10,280 nucleotides of DNA from Monoraphidium neglectum. Lineage: Eukaryota; Chlorophyta; Chlorophyceae; Sphaeropleales; Selenastraceae. Positions within the stretch are counted from its first letter, which is position 1. Every line of letters begins with the position of its first letter. The DNA lies in the NCBI RefSeq assembly GCF_000611645.1, contig NW_014011478.1:1-10280 (forward strand), given 5' to 3'. Positions 1-6,828 of this stretch are shown in pieces. The notes under the pieces were generated by a model that did not search any database, was not told where the DNA came from, and was given only the letters and a program-made list of their open reading frames with translations. The position numbers and the translations under genes were made by a program.

Positions 1-11
1 TACCCGCACAG

Positions 12-1951
12 GTCAGCCACCCGCTGCAGTTCAAGGAGCTGGGCGCCCTCTTCCGCGACAACCTGGCACCAGGGGCCTCCATGACCACGATCTGCAAGCA
101 GCTCTACGCCTGCTACAAGGGCATCAACGGCCTGCAGCAGACGCAGGCGCTGGACTATGCGTCCCAAAAGGCGGCCCACCAGGGCGGCCTCGTGCCGACG
201 GGGCCGGGCGCGGCGCGGGGCGGCGCGGGCGGCGGCGTGGCGGGGGCCTCGGCCAACGCGGAGAGCGTGATGGTGGGTGCGGCGGGGCGGGGCGCCTGAG
301 CGGGCAGAACCACGCGCGCGTGGGGCGCCGCTGCTACTGCCGATAAGGTCTTGAGGTTGCATGCGCGCCCCACACGCTGCGCGAGAGCTGCAGCACTCCT
401 CCCCTCCCCTGCCCCTGCGCGCCCCTCTCCGCGGCCAGACCTGTCTGATTGTCCCCCCTGACGCCCGTCCCCACGCGCCCCCCTTCACGAACCCTCGCCC
501 CCCGTCATCCCAGCCGCGCTGTCTGTCAGCGTTGGGCTACACGAACAAGGAGATCATCGCGGCGAAGCGCATAGCATCGGTGCGCGCATCGAACCGCAGC
601 GTGCCCCCTGGTATCCCTGCTTCTTGCATTTTGGAGCCTGTTTTGGGGGGCTGTTGTCGTGCAAGGCACCCCTGTTTCGTTGGAAGCGCTGTGTCTGGGG
701 GCTGGCAAACGGGCATCCTTCAACTCTCGCGTTGCGCCGCCGGGGACCCGCGCTGGCCGTTGCCATGGTCACGACCATGGCCCCGCCTGACGGCCGCCTT
801 GATCGCCCTCTTTCGCAACGCACGCGTACCGTACGCGCGCTCGCAAACGCGGCGGGCGGCGACTGCGCAGGCTGTGATCCGTCTGGGGCAGGAGCAGCAG
901 ATGCCGTGGAGTGGCAAGAACCCCATGACAGTGGCGGGCAGCATCATCTGGGGCGTCGTGCAGCTGGAGCAGGTGGGGACGCTGTGGTGTGTGTGTGTGT
1001 GTATAAGTGTGTGTGTGTGTATAAGTGTGTGTGTGTGTGTGTATAAGTGTGTGTGTGTATAAGTGTGTGTGTGTATGTGTATAAGTGTGTGTGTGTGTGT
1101 GTGTATAAGTGTGTGCGTGTATAAGTGTGTGTGGGTGTGTGGGTGCGTGCATGTGTGTGTGTATGTGTGTGTGTGTGTGCGTGTGTGTGGGTGTGTGGGT
1201 GTGCGGGTGTGAGTGTGTGTGCCCGTGCGTTCCCACGCACGCAAGTGCATGTGCTGCTGTCTTGGCGCGCCGTGCCCGCCCCGCCTGGTCTGGCAGCAGC
1301 GCCCATCAACGCCTGTGGGTCAGCAGTCAGATCGCGGGCCAGCACCGTTGGGGGCGGCTCGGGCCCCTCGCACGAGCCGCCGAGATAACGCGTAGCGCCC
1401 CGCCCCCCGCAGCTCAAGGCGGGCGGCGGCGGTGGCAGCCTGGACGAGCGCGCGGTCAACGAGGCGTCTGGCGCGACGGGCATGGCGCCCATCACCATCA
1501 AGGAGGGCTTTCGCGACATGCTGCCTGTGTGGTACCAGGTGCGGCGCGCCCGGGCACCTGAGCGGTTGGGACGCGCCGGGGGCCCAAGGGGTGGGCTCAG
1601 GGGGTGCCCGAGGGCCGGCGCTTCAAACAACTGCTGTCTCGGGGCATGCCGATTAATGCAGCCCAGCTGTTGTTTTAGGCGTCCGACGCATCTTGATGAG
1701 CACCCCACACACGTGCCAGGAGCGGCCACCACAGCCGCCTCCCTTGCCAGCAACGCGGCCTCGCTGCCGTCTCCACTGCCCTCTGATCATCCCCCCGTCC
1801 CCCGCAGAACGCGACCATTGTGCCGGAGACGTTTGCTACAAAACAGCAGCTGGAGCAGCTCGGGGTGAAGCTGGGGGTGGACGTGCACGCGGCCTTGGAC
1901 GCGGGGACCAAGGCCAGCCGCAGGCGCAAGGCCAAAAAGGCCGCGGCGTAA
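12..1951 (+). CDS. TFIIB-family general transcription factor, 3' part (five exons, 5' end outside window)
   Basis: Joining exons 12-272, 514-579, 871-972, 1413-1538 and 1808-1951 (stop TAA 1949-1951) gives about 232 residues without a break; every visible intron is GT-AG and lies in phase 0. TFIIB bridges TBP-bound promoter DNA and RNA polymerase II in the nucleus. Exon 1 ends the first cyclin-like repeat (FKELGALFRD, then ICKQLYACYKGI) and runs into a long Gly/Ala-rich linker. Exons 2-4 give the second cyclin repeat: LSALGYTNKEIIAAKRIA, then NPMTVAGSIIWGVVQLEQ, then ERAVNEASGATG and ITIKEGFRDMLPVWYQ, which match the family pattern 'SPISVAAAxIYxxxQ ... xATGVxxxTIRxxYRxLYP'. Exon 5 gives PETFATKQQLEQLG, like the plant TFIIB end 'PTWFAxxxxLxNL', then a basic tail rich in R and K. 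The zinc ribbon and the start are upstream of the window. A TFIIB paralogue is possible; BRF of the Pol III system fits less well. The exon 1 acceptor could also lie at 15-16. Confidence 0.78.
973..1412 (+). other. Third visible intron of the TFIIB gene, repeat-bearing
   Basis: The donor is CAG|GTGGGG after the residues VVQLEQ, and the acceptor is CCCCGCAG| before LKAGGG. At 440 bases it is the longest of the four visible introns (the others are 241, 291 and 269). The GT-rich repeat starts about 13 bases inside the donor and fills more than half of the intron; the rest is plain GC-rich sequence with a C-rich stretch before the acceptor. Confidence 0.75.
986..1229 (+). repeat. Compound GT microsatellite with ATAAG interruptions
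   Basis: About 240 bases of alternating (GT)n broken at least seven times by ATAAG, giving the recurring unit GTATAAGTGT, and then degenerating on the right into GTGTGGGTGTG and GCGTGTGT variants. It lies inside a TFIIB intron. Long alternating GT tracts can adopt Z-DNA and are unstable in length, so the assembled length may be inexact. On the minus strand it produces His/Thr-rich open frames that are low-complexity artefacts. Confidence 0.95.
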
Positions 1952-2136
1952 GCGAGCCGCGCTCGGCCCCGGCGCCTCCAGCTTCCTCGTCGTTCCGCTG
2001 TCTGTACTGCCGCCGGGCGGTCTGCGCGTCGCGGGCGGCCGTGTCCGTTCCGCTTCCGTGTGTGTTGTCCTTGGCTCCCTGATGAGAGCATTACCTGAAA
2101 TTTGGTGCCATTTCCCCTCTTTTCAAAAGCTGCAGC

Positions 2137-2141
2137 TGTAA
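2137..2141 (+). terminator. Candidate TGTAA poly(A) signal for the TFIIB gene
   Basis: TGTAA, the usual chlorophyte near-upstream poly(A) element, lies 186 bases past the TAA stop of the TFIIB reading frame and is the first one after it. This gives a 3' UTR of about 200 bases. A second TGTAA at 2293-2297 is an alternative. Confidence 0.5.
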
Positions 2142-2159
2142 AGATTGGCCACTGCGGCC

Positions 2160-3590
2160 CCTTGCCTCCCGTCCCCCACGCTGAGACGCGTGGTGCACTA
2201 CCCTTGCTTGCCGGCGATTTGATTAATGGATTGTCTCTGCTTTTGCGGGAAGGACATCCGTGCTCTCACAATGCCGTCGGCGGCTTGCCAATTGTAACAC
2301 TGGTTGATTTGCCTTGTTGTGCGGCCAGGGGCGTGCCAATGGTGGCACTTCTTCCAGTTCAAAGCTGCCAAACACTGCGGCAGTCTCAGCGCAACGCTGG
2401 TGCTCGTGTGCGATCGTTGGACCAGAGTAGTAATAAAAGGGGGATTCCAGCCCAAGACCTCAGGCCCATGGGCAGCCCCCATCCAACCCCTTAGCAGCTG
2501 GTGGGGTTCAGAGGGGAGATCCCGTGCAACCGATTGCATCGCCTGTGCAACTGATTGCAACACTGTGTGACCGCAACCACAAGCTGCGCAGCAGGCGCCA
2601 CCCCCTTCCCCAGCTAACGCCTCTGCGCCGTGCGCGCTGCACCGCAGCACCTGCAATGGCGCCCCGCAGCACGGCGCGCTGTATAATGCCATATGTGTTA
2701 TGCTCAACACCTCTGAGCGCCTCTTGAGCCCGCACTAGCACCCCACGGAGCGCGAGGGATGGAGGCCCCGCCCCAGGAGCCCGTGTGTGCGGAGAGCCCC
2801 CCGCCTCGCTTTCAATCGCCTGTCAACCATGAACGCCTTGGGTGGCTCTCCTTGGCGTGCAAAAGGCTCCGCACACGCGGTCTGTCAGCAGCGGCGCGAA
2901 TCGACGCGTCCGCCGTGGATCTGCAACAGGCCCCCACGCACCAGCCAGGCGGTCACCCGGCGGGTGAACGACGCGCCCCACCACGCGTGCCCACTGCCCA
3001 GCCCCCGCCCGCCGTGCACAGACACTGCATGTTCATGTTGGCAGTTGCATACTTTCTTGAATGCCAGCACTGCGGATCTCCCATGGGATTGCCGCGTACA
3101 GGCAGGCCTCACTCGCCGCAGCGGCTGGATCGCTGGGCGCAGCCAACGATCTCGGCTTGAGGTTGTGAGGTGAGCGGGATTCACCGTGAACGAGCATCTG
3201 CGTCGTTGAAACTTGTCAAACGCCACCCCGGCACCCTGCCTGGTGGTGCTGCGCATCCAGAACAGACAAAGCTTGGCCCAGGAGTTTGTTTGACCCACCT
3301 GTCGCTCTCTGTTCATGTCAGAAGCATAGCATCAACTCTCCATCCATGGCATATTATACATAAATATTATTTATGAATGTATAAGCCATCGCACCGGCTG
3401 CTTTTCTGCTTTGCCTTCGCACTGTTTAGTTGTCGTGCTGTGAACCGTTGTGTATGGTGACAGCAAGGCATTCTGAGGCAGGTAGACGGCGCAGCTTCAC
3501 AACCCTATTTCGCTGCATTTTGTTGTTTTTGGGGGGGGGGAGGAGGTGGCAGGCCTCTGCTCAGCCATACCCCAATCTGTTGCACATTTT
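2160..3590. other. Intergenic stretch with no defensible gene
   Basis: This lies between the 3' ends of the TFIIB gene and the minus-strand cysteine-rich gene, so the two flanking genes converge here. The best candidate is a plus-strand ORF at 2759-3160 (133 codons) with a fair start context (AGGGATGGAG) and a TATAAT at 2682-2687. Its product is Pro/Arg-rich and resembles nothing I know, another frame (2787-3173) is equally open, and no TGTAA follows it closely, so I do not call it a gene. Also present are an imperfect 21-base tandem duplication at 2524-2565 (about 16 of 21 positions match), the AT-rich hairpin at 3346-3389 and a run of ten G at 3531-3540. Confidence 0.6.
3346..3389. repeat. 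AT-rich interrupted inverted repeat
   Basis: The core cataaat-att-atttatg at 3359-3375 is a perfect 7-base inverted repeat with a 3-base centre. Outward, ttata pairs with tataa across a 4-base bulge, and atggc (3346-3350) pairs with gccat (3385-3389), for about 17 paired bases in all. It is the most AT-rich spot in an otherwise GC-rich window. It may be a relic of a small transposon or a structural AT block; no target duplication is visible. Confidence 0.6.
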
Positions 3591-3599
3591 TCATTCGCA

Positions 3600-3604
3600 T
3601 TACA
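3600..3604 (-). terminator. Candidate TGTAA poly(A) signal for the minus-strand cysteine-rich gene
   Basis: TTACA on the plus strand reads TGTAA on the minus strand, 144 bases past the stop of the minus-strand gene at 3749. This spacing suits a green-algal 3' UTR and supports the call of a real minus-strand gene. Confidence 0.45.
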
Positions 3605-3748
3605 ACCACATAATCCATGCTGACTGAATGTGGGGGGGCAAGATGATAATAACACACATCTCCGTGTGTGCACAAACAGATCACTGCCGTGTATGCTGTG
3701 TCACACTCTGATCACAGTCTGCAACAAAGCAGGAACAGCCCCTCAGGT

Positions 3749-4087
3749 CTACCCCCCCCGCCTCAAAAATCTCCTGATCCACGTGGGGATCTTGATGAGC
3801 GGCACATTCGGGATTTGCGGCGCAGCACACTCAAGTGGTTTGCACCTCACACTGTAGCCATTGGGGCAAGAATATTCGTTGCATTCGCCAGACTTGTCAC
3901 AGCAAGTCCCCACGGCCAGCAGCATGCGCTTGGCACCGTATCCTCCGTATGGGGTGGGTAGAACAGTTGTAGGCGCTGCAGCGTGTACATCCGGAAGAGT
4001 GCCGTGGGCGGTACTTGGCACGAGCCAGACGCCCAGCATGATAGTCGCCACAGCCAGAAATGTGTAACACTTCGTATTGATGTTCAT
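3749..4087 (-). CDS. Small secreted cysteine-rich protein with basic C-terminal tail, function unknown
   Basis: This 112-residue frame starts at the ATG at 4087-4085. I chose it over the in-frame ATG at 4339 because it places a clean signal peptide at the N-terminus: MNINTK, a hydrophobic core at residues 8-23, and a small-residue cleavage region near STAHG (27-29). A Pro/Ala/Gly-rich stretch follows (30-50), with a dibasic KR at 53-54 that could be a processing site. Next is a compact cysteine module, residues 62-87, spaced CC-X5-C-X4-C-X7-C-X4-C: six cysteines, enough for three disulfides. The C-terminus (98-112) is basic with hydrophobic residues between: IKIPTWIRRFLRRGG. This layout is shared by many secreted disulfide-rich peptides (defensive, signalling or wall-associated), but I recognise no family. 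A minus-strand CATAAAT lies about 115 bases upstream of the ATG, and a TGTAA lies downstream. No intron is needed. An unseen 5' exon remains possible. Confidence 0.55.
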   Translation of the reverse strand: MNINTKCYTFLAVATIMLGVWLVPSTAHGTLPDVHAAAPTTVLPTPYGGYGAKRMLLAVGTCCDKSGECNEYSCPNGYSVRCKPLECAAPQIPNVPLIKIPTWIRRFLRRGG

Positions 4088-4200
4088 ACTGAAAGTCCTG
4101 CTCACAGCGCGTGAGGACAAGGAGTTGGTTTGCTCGTTGGTTTGCACGCATACTGTACGCATGCATGTGCGCACACCTGCACCCTTTGCGCTGCATGCGA

Positions 4201-4208
4201 CATTTATG
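4201..4208 (-). promoter_or_regulatory. TATA-like element upstream of the minus-strand cysteine-rich gene
   Basis: Plus-strand catttatg reads CATAAATG on the minus strand, about 115 bases upstream of the chosen ATG at 4087. The distance suits a TATA box with a 5' UTR of roughly 80 bases. It is a single short match and therefore weak. Confidence 0.2.
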
Positions 4209-4303
4209 CACACCACCAGCGGCACAACCAAGAAACTTGGTGGTGTCAGCAACCCAGCAGCAATGCTTGTGCAGAAAAGCCGCAGCAATCTTTTCCCTGC
4301 TAT

Positions 4304-4345
4304 GCGTGCAAGCGGCTGCGTGCAAGCGGCTGCGTGCAAGCGGCT
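4304..4345. repeat. Three perfect 14-base tandem repeats
   Basis: The unit gcgtgcaagcggct occurs three times head to tail without a mismatch, at 4304-4317, 4318-4331 and 4332-4345, followed by gctgg. It lies 217-258 bases upstream of the minus-strand cysteine-rich start codon, in its likely upstream region. The unit length is not a multiple of three, so a coding role across the array is unlikely. Confidence 0.95.
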
Positions 4346-4349
4346 GCTG

Positions 4350-5320
4350 GCAGTGCACCTGGGCCTACCTCACGTCAGCAGAGGCGCTTTACTTTTGCTT
4401 GCTTGGCAGGAGGCTGTCAGGGTGTAAAAGGAGGGACAAGGACGCCAGGCCCTTTGAGTTGCACAGTGTTTGTTCGGATGACAAGGGTAACTCAGACATG
4501 GCGCATTCTATGCCGGCTAGCTAGCAGGGCCTCAACATGCAGCAGGGCCAAACCACACAGCAGAATGCGGTGTCTCAGGCCAGCATTCGCCAGAATTGTG
4601 GCGGCTGCCAAAGTTGCCTCCTTGTAATGACTGTGGGATCTGCAACAAGCCCAAGGGGCGGCCACAATGCCAGGCCAGAGCGGGCTGCAGCCACTGCATG
4701 GGTGACTGGCGCTGATGATCTTGCCATCAACTCGGCAGCTTGCGTACGTGCTAGGGCCCTGCTATTACTCTCACCTCGTGTCTAATGGCGTGTTGAACGG
4801 ATGGACGTCTTGAATGCGGTAGGTCCTACGGCAGGAAAGGGTCTGGTGCTCAACGTGGCCGGACGATGGTGACTGCTTCGAAGCCGCGTACTAGTCTAAC
4901 GCACATGAAGCAACTAAGACCTCTTCAGCTTGCACTCTCGACCCTTCGACTTCGCCGATCGGGTGCTCGACAGCAATCGGGCGGCCAGCCAATCTCAACC
5001 ACAATCTCTAACAAAACGTGACTCGGCAGGGTGGACGGGAGCAACACGAGGGCTGCAAAGGGTTTAAAAAGTGCAAGTGCATACAATGAATAGAGAACTG
5101 CTGGTTTTGGCTCACACTGGTCTGGTCCAGCCCGACTCACTGCTGAGCTTCCCTTAGAAGCATGCAGACGGAGAAGCCTAGTTGCTTGACCATCACACTA
5201 CCCCAGCTATGATGAAGCTGCAAGGGGGCACTCTTTGAGGAGCATGTATTGCATGTTTATGCCCTCATATAACACACAAGTAAGGCGTAAGACACAGGAT
5301 ACTGCCCGGTACAGAGGCGG
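4350..5320. other. Largely unassigned stretch upstream of the inverted-repeat cluster
   Basis: Apart from the cysteine-rich relic at 4537-4715 I see no gene here. Open frames are short, overlap one another in several frames and carry no recognisable motif. TGTAA occurs on the plus strand at 4423-4427 and 4623-4627 without a gene to serve. The base composition is less GC-rich than in the exons of the flanking genes. The ORF at 4925-5140 on the minus strand has a hydrophobic middle but no plausible signal peptide or family match. Confidence 0.5.
4537..4715 (+). pseudogene. Frameshifted cysteine-rich fragment, weakly CXXC-zinc-finger-like
   Basis: From 4537 one frame reads MQQGQTTQQNAV and then NCGGCQSCL (Cys codons at 4597, 4606 and 4615). 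The next frame takes over at 4632 with CGIC, KPKGRPQC and GCSHCMGDW, ending at TGA 4713-4715. Read across the shift, the order C-x2-C-x2-C, D-C-x2-C, K-P-K, C resembles the CXXC zinc finger ('CGxCxxC...DCGxCxxC.DKPKFGG...C'). However, the sixth cysteine of that pattern is missing and a one-base shift lies between the third and fourth. It could be a decayed gene piece, a captured exon or chance; eight or nine cysteines in this spacing over 35 codons make pure chance less likely. No start, promoter or further exons are evident. Confidence 0.3.
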
Positions 5321-5321
5321 A

Positions 5322-5363
5322 ACAGTGTCTGCTTTGCGGTGCAGCAAAGCAGGTCGACACTGT
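5322..5363. repeat. Bulged hairpin, 16 paired bases
   Basis: The arm acagtgtctgctttgc (5322-5337) pairs with 5344-5363 across a 6-base loop. The inner 9 bases (ctgctttgc with gcaaagcag) and the outer 7 (acagtgt with acactgt) are perfect, separated by a 4-base bulge (gtcg, 5353-5356) on the right arm. Confidence 0.8.
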
Positions 5364-5469
5364 GTCTCAGGTCAGCTGGGGCAGAAAACCAACAAGAACA
5401 GCACGCCAAAGCCGCAGGGTGGGGTGTGCGCACGGTGCAGGGCTTCCGTAGCCTGGCCTGCGCGCCTGC

Positions 5470-5511
5470 TGCATGTCATGCACAGAGGGGGCCCTTGACT
5501 CAAGGGCCCCC
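5470..5511. repeat. Two adjacent near-perfect palindromes
   Basis: At 5470-5482, tgcatg and catgca flank one central base. Five bases later, at 5487-5511, gggggcccttga and its exact complement tcaagggccccc flank a single central C, giving a 12-base perfect stem. Both can form cruciforms; the second could act as a strong RNA hairpin in either direction. Confidence 0.9.
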
Positions 5512-5551
5512 AACGTTTCAAGTTGAACCGTTGCCGCCCACGGCGGCCACT

Positions 5552-5569
5552 TGGCAGCGGAGGCTGCCA
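5552..5569. repeat. Short GC-rich hairpin
   Basis: tggcagc (5552-5558) and gctgcca (5563-5569) flank a GGAG loop. A few further pairs are possible outward (cactt with aagtg). It is small alone but belongs to the inverted-repeat cluster. Confidence 0.6.
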
Positions 5570-5668
5570 GGGGACAAGTGCCTCTTCGCCCATGCTTGCC
5601 CTGTTACAACGTTGGTGCTTCACTGTACAATCCCATGAGCCTGGATGGCTCCAGGAGCGGGCGGGACG

Positions 5669-5763
5669 CTGTAACAATACTAATCCTAATCCTGCTGTGG
5701 CCCAGCCGCGCGCCTGACCTGGAGGCGCAGCAGCGCAGTGGATTAGGATTAGAATTGTTACAG
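5669..5763. repeat. 24-base inverted repeat with 47-base spacer
   Basis: The left arm 5669-5692 (starts ctgtaacaat, ends ctaatcctaatcc) and the right arm 5740-5763 (starts ggattaggattag, ends ttgttacag) are reverse complements at 23 of 24 positions. The arms are AT-rich and the 5693-5739 spacer is GC-rich. Each arm carries TGTAA reading inward, so the unit shows the green-algal poly(A) motif on both strands. No flanking target duplication is visible. It could be a very small foldback element or a bidirectional 3'-end block. Confidence 0.9.
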
Positions 5764-5764
5764 T

Positions 5765-6031
5765 GTGCAGCCAGCCCCGGCGATGCTGCGCAGCAACCAG
5801 CTGGGGCAACCCCTGACCCCGGCAGCGGCTGTGGTGCGCATCGTGTTTACGCTGCTGCAGGCCCTGCTGACCCCTGACCCTCACCGCGCTTTGAACTCGC
5901 TCCTTGCAGGATGGAGTTCTTGGGCATCAAGCAGCAGCGAGCCTGGCGAGTTGACTGATGCTGACATCCAGCGTGTGATCCGCTTCGCACCCAGCATCCT
6001 TGCCCACGCACTCCACAAGCAGCGCCTGTGA
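5765..6031 (+). other. Weak open frame, possibly a last exon; role unknown
   Basis: The frame is open to a TGA at 6029-6031. The only part that looks protein-like is the end, ELTDADIQRVIRFAPSILAHAL, from about 5950 on. A good acceptor (ctccttgcag at 5901-5910) precedes GATGGAGTTC, so 5911-6031 could be a terminal exon. In the neighbouring frame the same stretch starts MEFLGIK. Together these two pieces recall an mTERF-type repeat ('LxxLGxxxxDIxxVIxxxPxIL'), but they are in different frames and there is only one unit. No plausible upstream exon or downstream TGTAA was found. I treat it as an unproven fragment. Confidence 0.2.
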
Positions 6032-6660
6032 GGGGAAGCCGAGGGCTGGCCATCCCAGAGCCAGCTCCGTCCCCCAGCCAACGACGACGCCGCGTGAAGC
6101 CCGCCAGTAGTGCTGCCCGCACTACATCCCTGACCCCTCCCCGCCGCCGCGAGACGAGCGCTGATGACTGATTGGCCTGCGGCGCTGCCCGCTGCCCAAA
6201 GGCGTCGAGCGAGAGAGAGAGAGAGAGAGAGACTACGCAGGCTGTGACGCCCGCGTAAATTAAGGAAGAGGGGGCTGGCTTGCGGGGGCCGAGGCCGCCG
6301 CGCCGCCCTCTCACCAAAATGACGGGGAGGGGGCCAGTCCCCCTATGTCACTCCTGATGGTGTGCGTCTGCGCTGCTTCCCAAGTCCTCCTGGGCGGCGT
6401 CGAGCGATGTCACGCCACACGGCAGCCAGGCGGCGCCTCGCAGTCGCCTACTGGAGAAGTCCCAGCAGCAATGTGCCAACAGACGCATGAATTGCTGCAG
6501 GTTGAGGACTTGTTCGTTGGGGCGGTACAAGCGCTGCAAGCCTCCAAAGGACGGCAGACCATCGCCGCCGCAGTGAAGCGCCACCTTCGTTTGGCGCCGC
6601 ACAATGCTGTTGCGCGTTGCAGGGCGAAGCGGGTCACCAACTAGGTGCCTGCATATTATG
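6032..6660. other. Unassigned stretch with a (GA)11 run
   Basis: A perfect (GA)11 lies at 6211-6232. The plus-strand frame 6345-6644 (99 codons) includes THELLQVEDLFVGAVQALQA and KGRQTIAAAVKRHLRL, which look helical but unfamiliar; the opposite strand is also open. It lies directly upstream of the retrotransposon remains in the same orientation and may be an older part of that element, but no reverse-transcriptase motif is visible. Confidence 0.4.
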
Positions 6661-6763
6661 TTCATGAGTGAAAGGGACAGGGCAACCGCATGATTGGACA
6701 CCAAGACCATATGCAGCCAGCTTTAGGTGTCCAAGCACGGCGCTCCTGAAAGTGCCCGCCCAC

Positions 6764-6828
6764 GTGAGCATCACTGGCGCCAGTGTGAGCATCACTGGCG
6801 CCAGTCTTTCGTTGCCGGCAACGAAAGA
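6764..6828. repeat. Two 21-base tandem copies plus a 24-base perfect palindrome
   Basis: gtgagcatcactggcgccag plus t repeats exactly at 6764-6784 and 6785-6805. Each copy contains the palindrome actggcgccagt (14 bases, 6772-6785, in the first; 12 bases, 6794-6805, in the second). Directly after it, 6805-6828 is a perfect 24-base palindrome with half-site tctttcgttgcc, and this palindrome encodes the RNase H motif SFVAGNER. Tandem slippage at a cruciform-prone site is a simple explanation. Confidence 0.95.

Noticed and set aside
720..1753. Minus-strand frames with long His/Thr repeats
   Set aside because: They are the translation of the CA strand of the GT microsatellite and cross TFIIB exons; low complexity only.
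2198..2710. 170-codon minus-strand frame
   Set aside because: No domain, no conserved pattern, competing open frames on the plus strand over the same bases, and no poly(A) motif tied to it.
4088..4339. Extending the cysteine-rich protein upstream to an in-frame ATG at 4339
   Set aside because: The extension would bury the signal peptide inside the protein and would translate through the 14-base tandem repeat; the ATG at 4087 gives a coherent secreted protein.
4304..4345. CRISPR array suspicion from short tandem copies
   Set aside because: The copies abut with no spacers and the genome is eukaryotic. No repeat-spacer pattern occurs anywhere in the window.
5681..5752. GGATTA repeats resembling telomere units
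   Set aside because: Only two copies per arm and the unit differs from TTTAGGG or TTTTAGGG; they are explained by the inverted repeat.
6345..6644. 99-codon plus-strand frame as a separate gene
   Set aside because: No recognisable domain, the opposite strand is also open, and it abuts the retroelement remains; it may be a part of that element and cannot stand alone.
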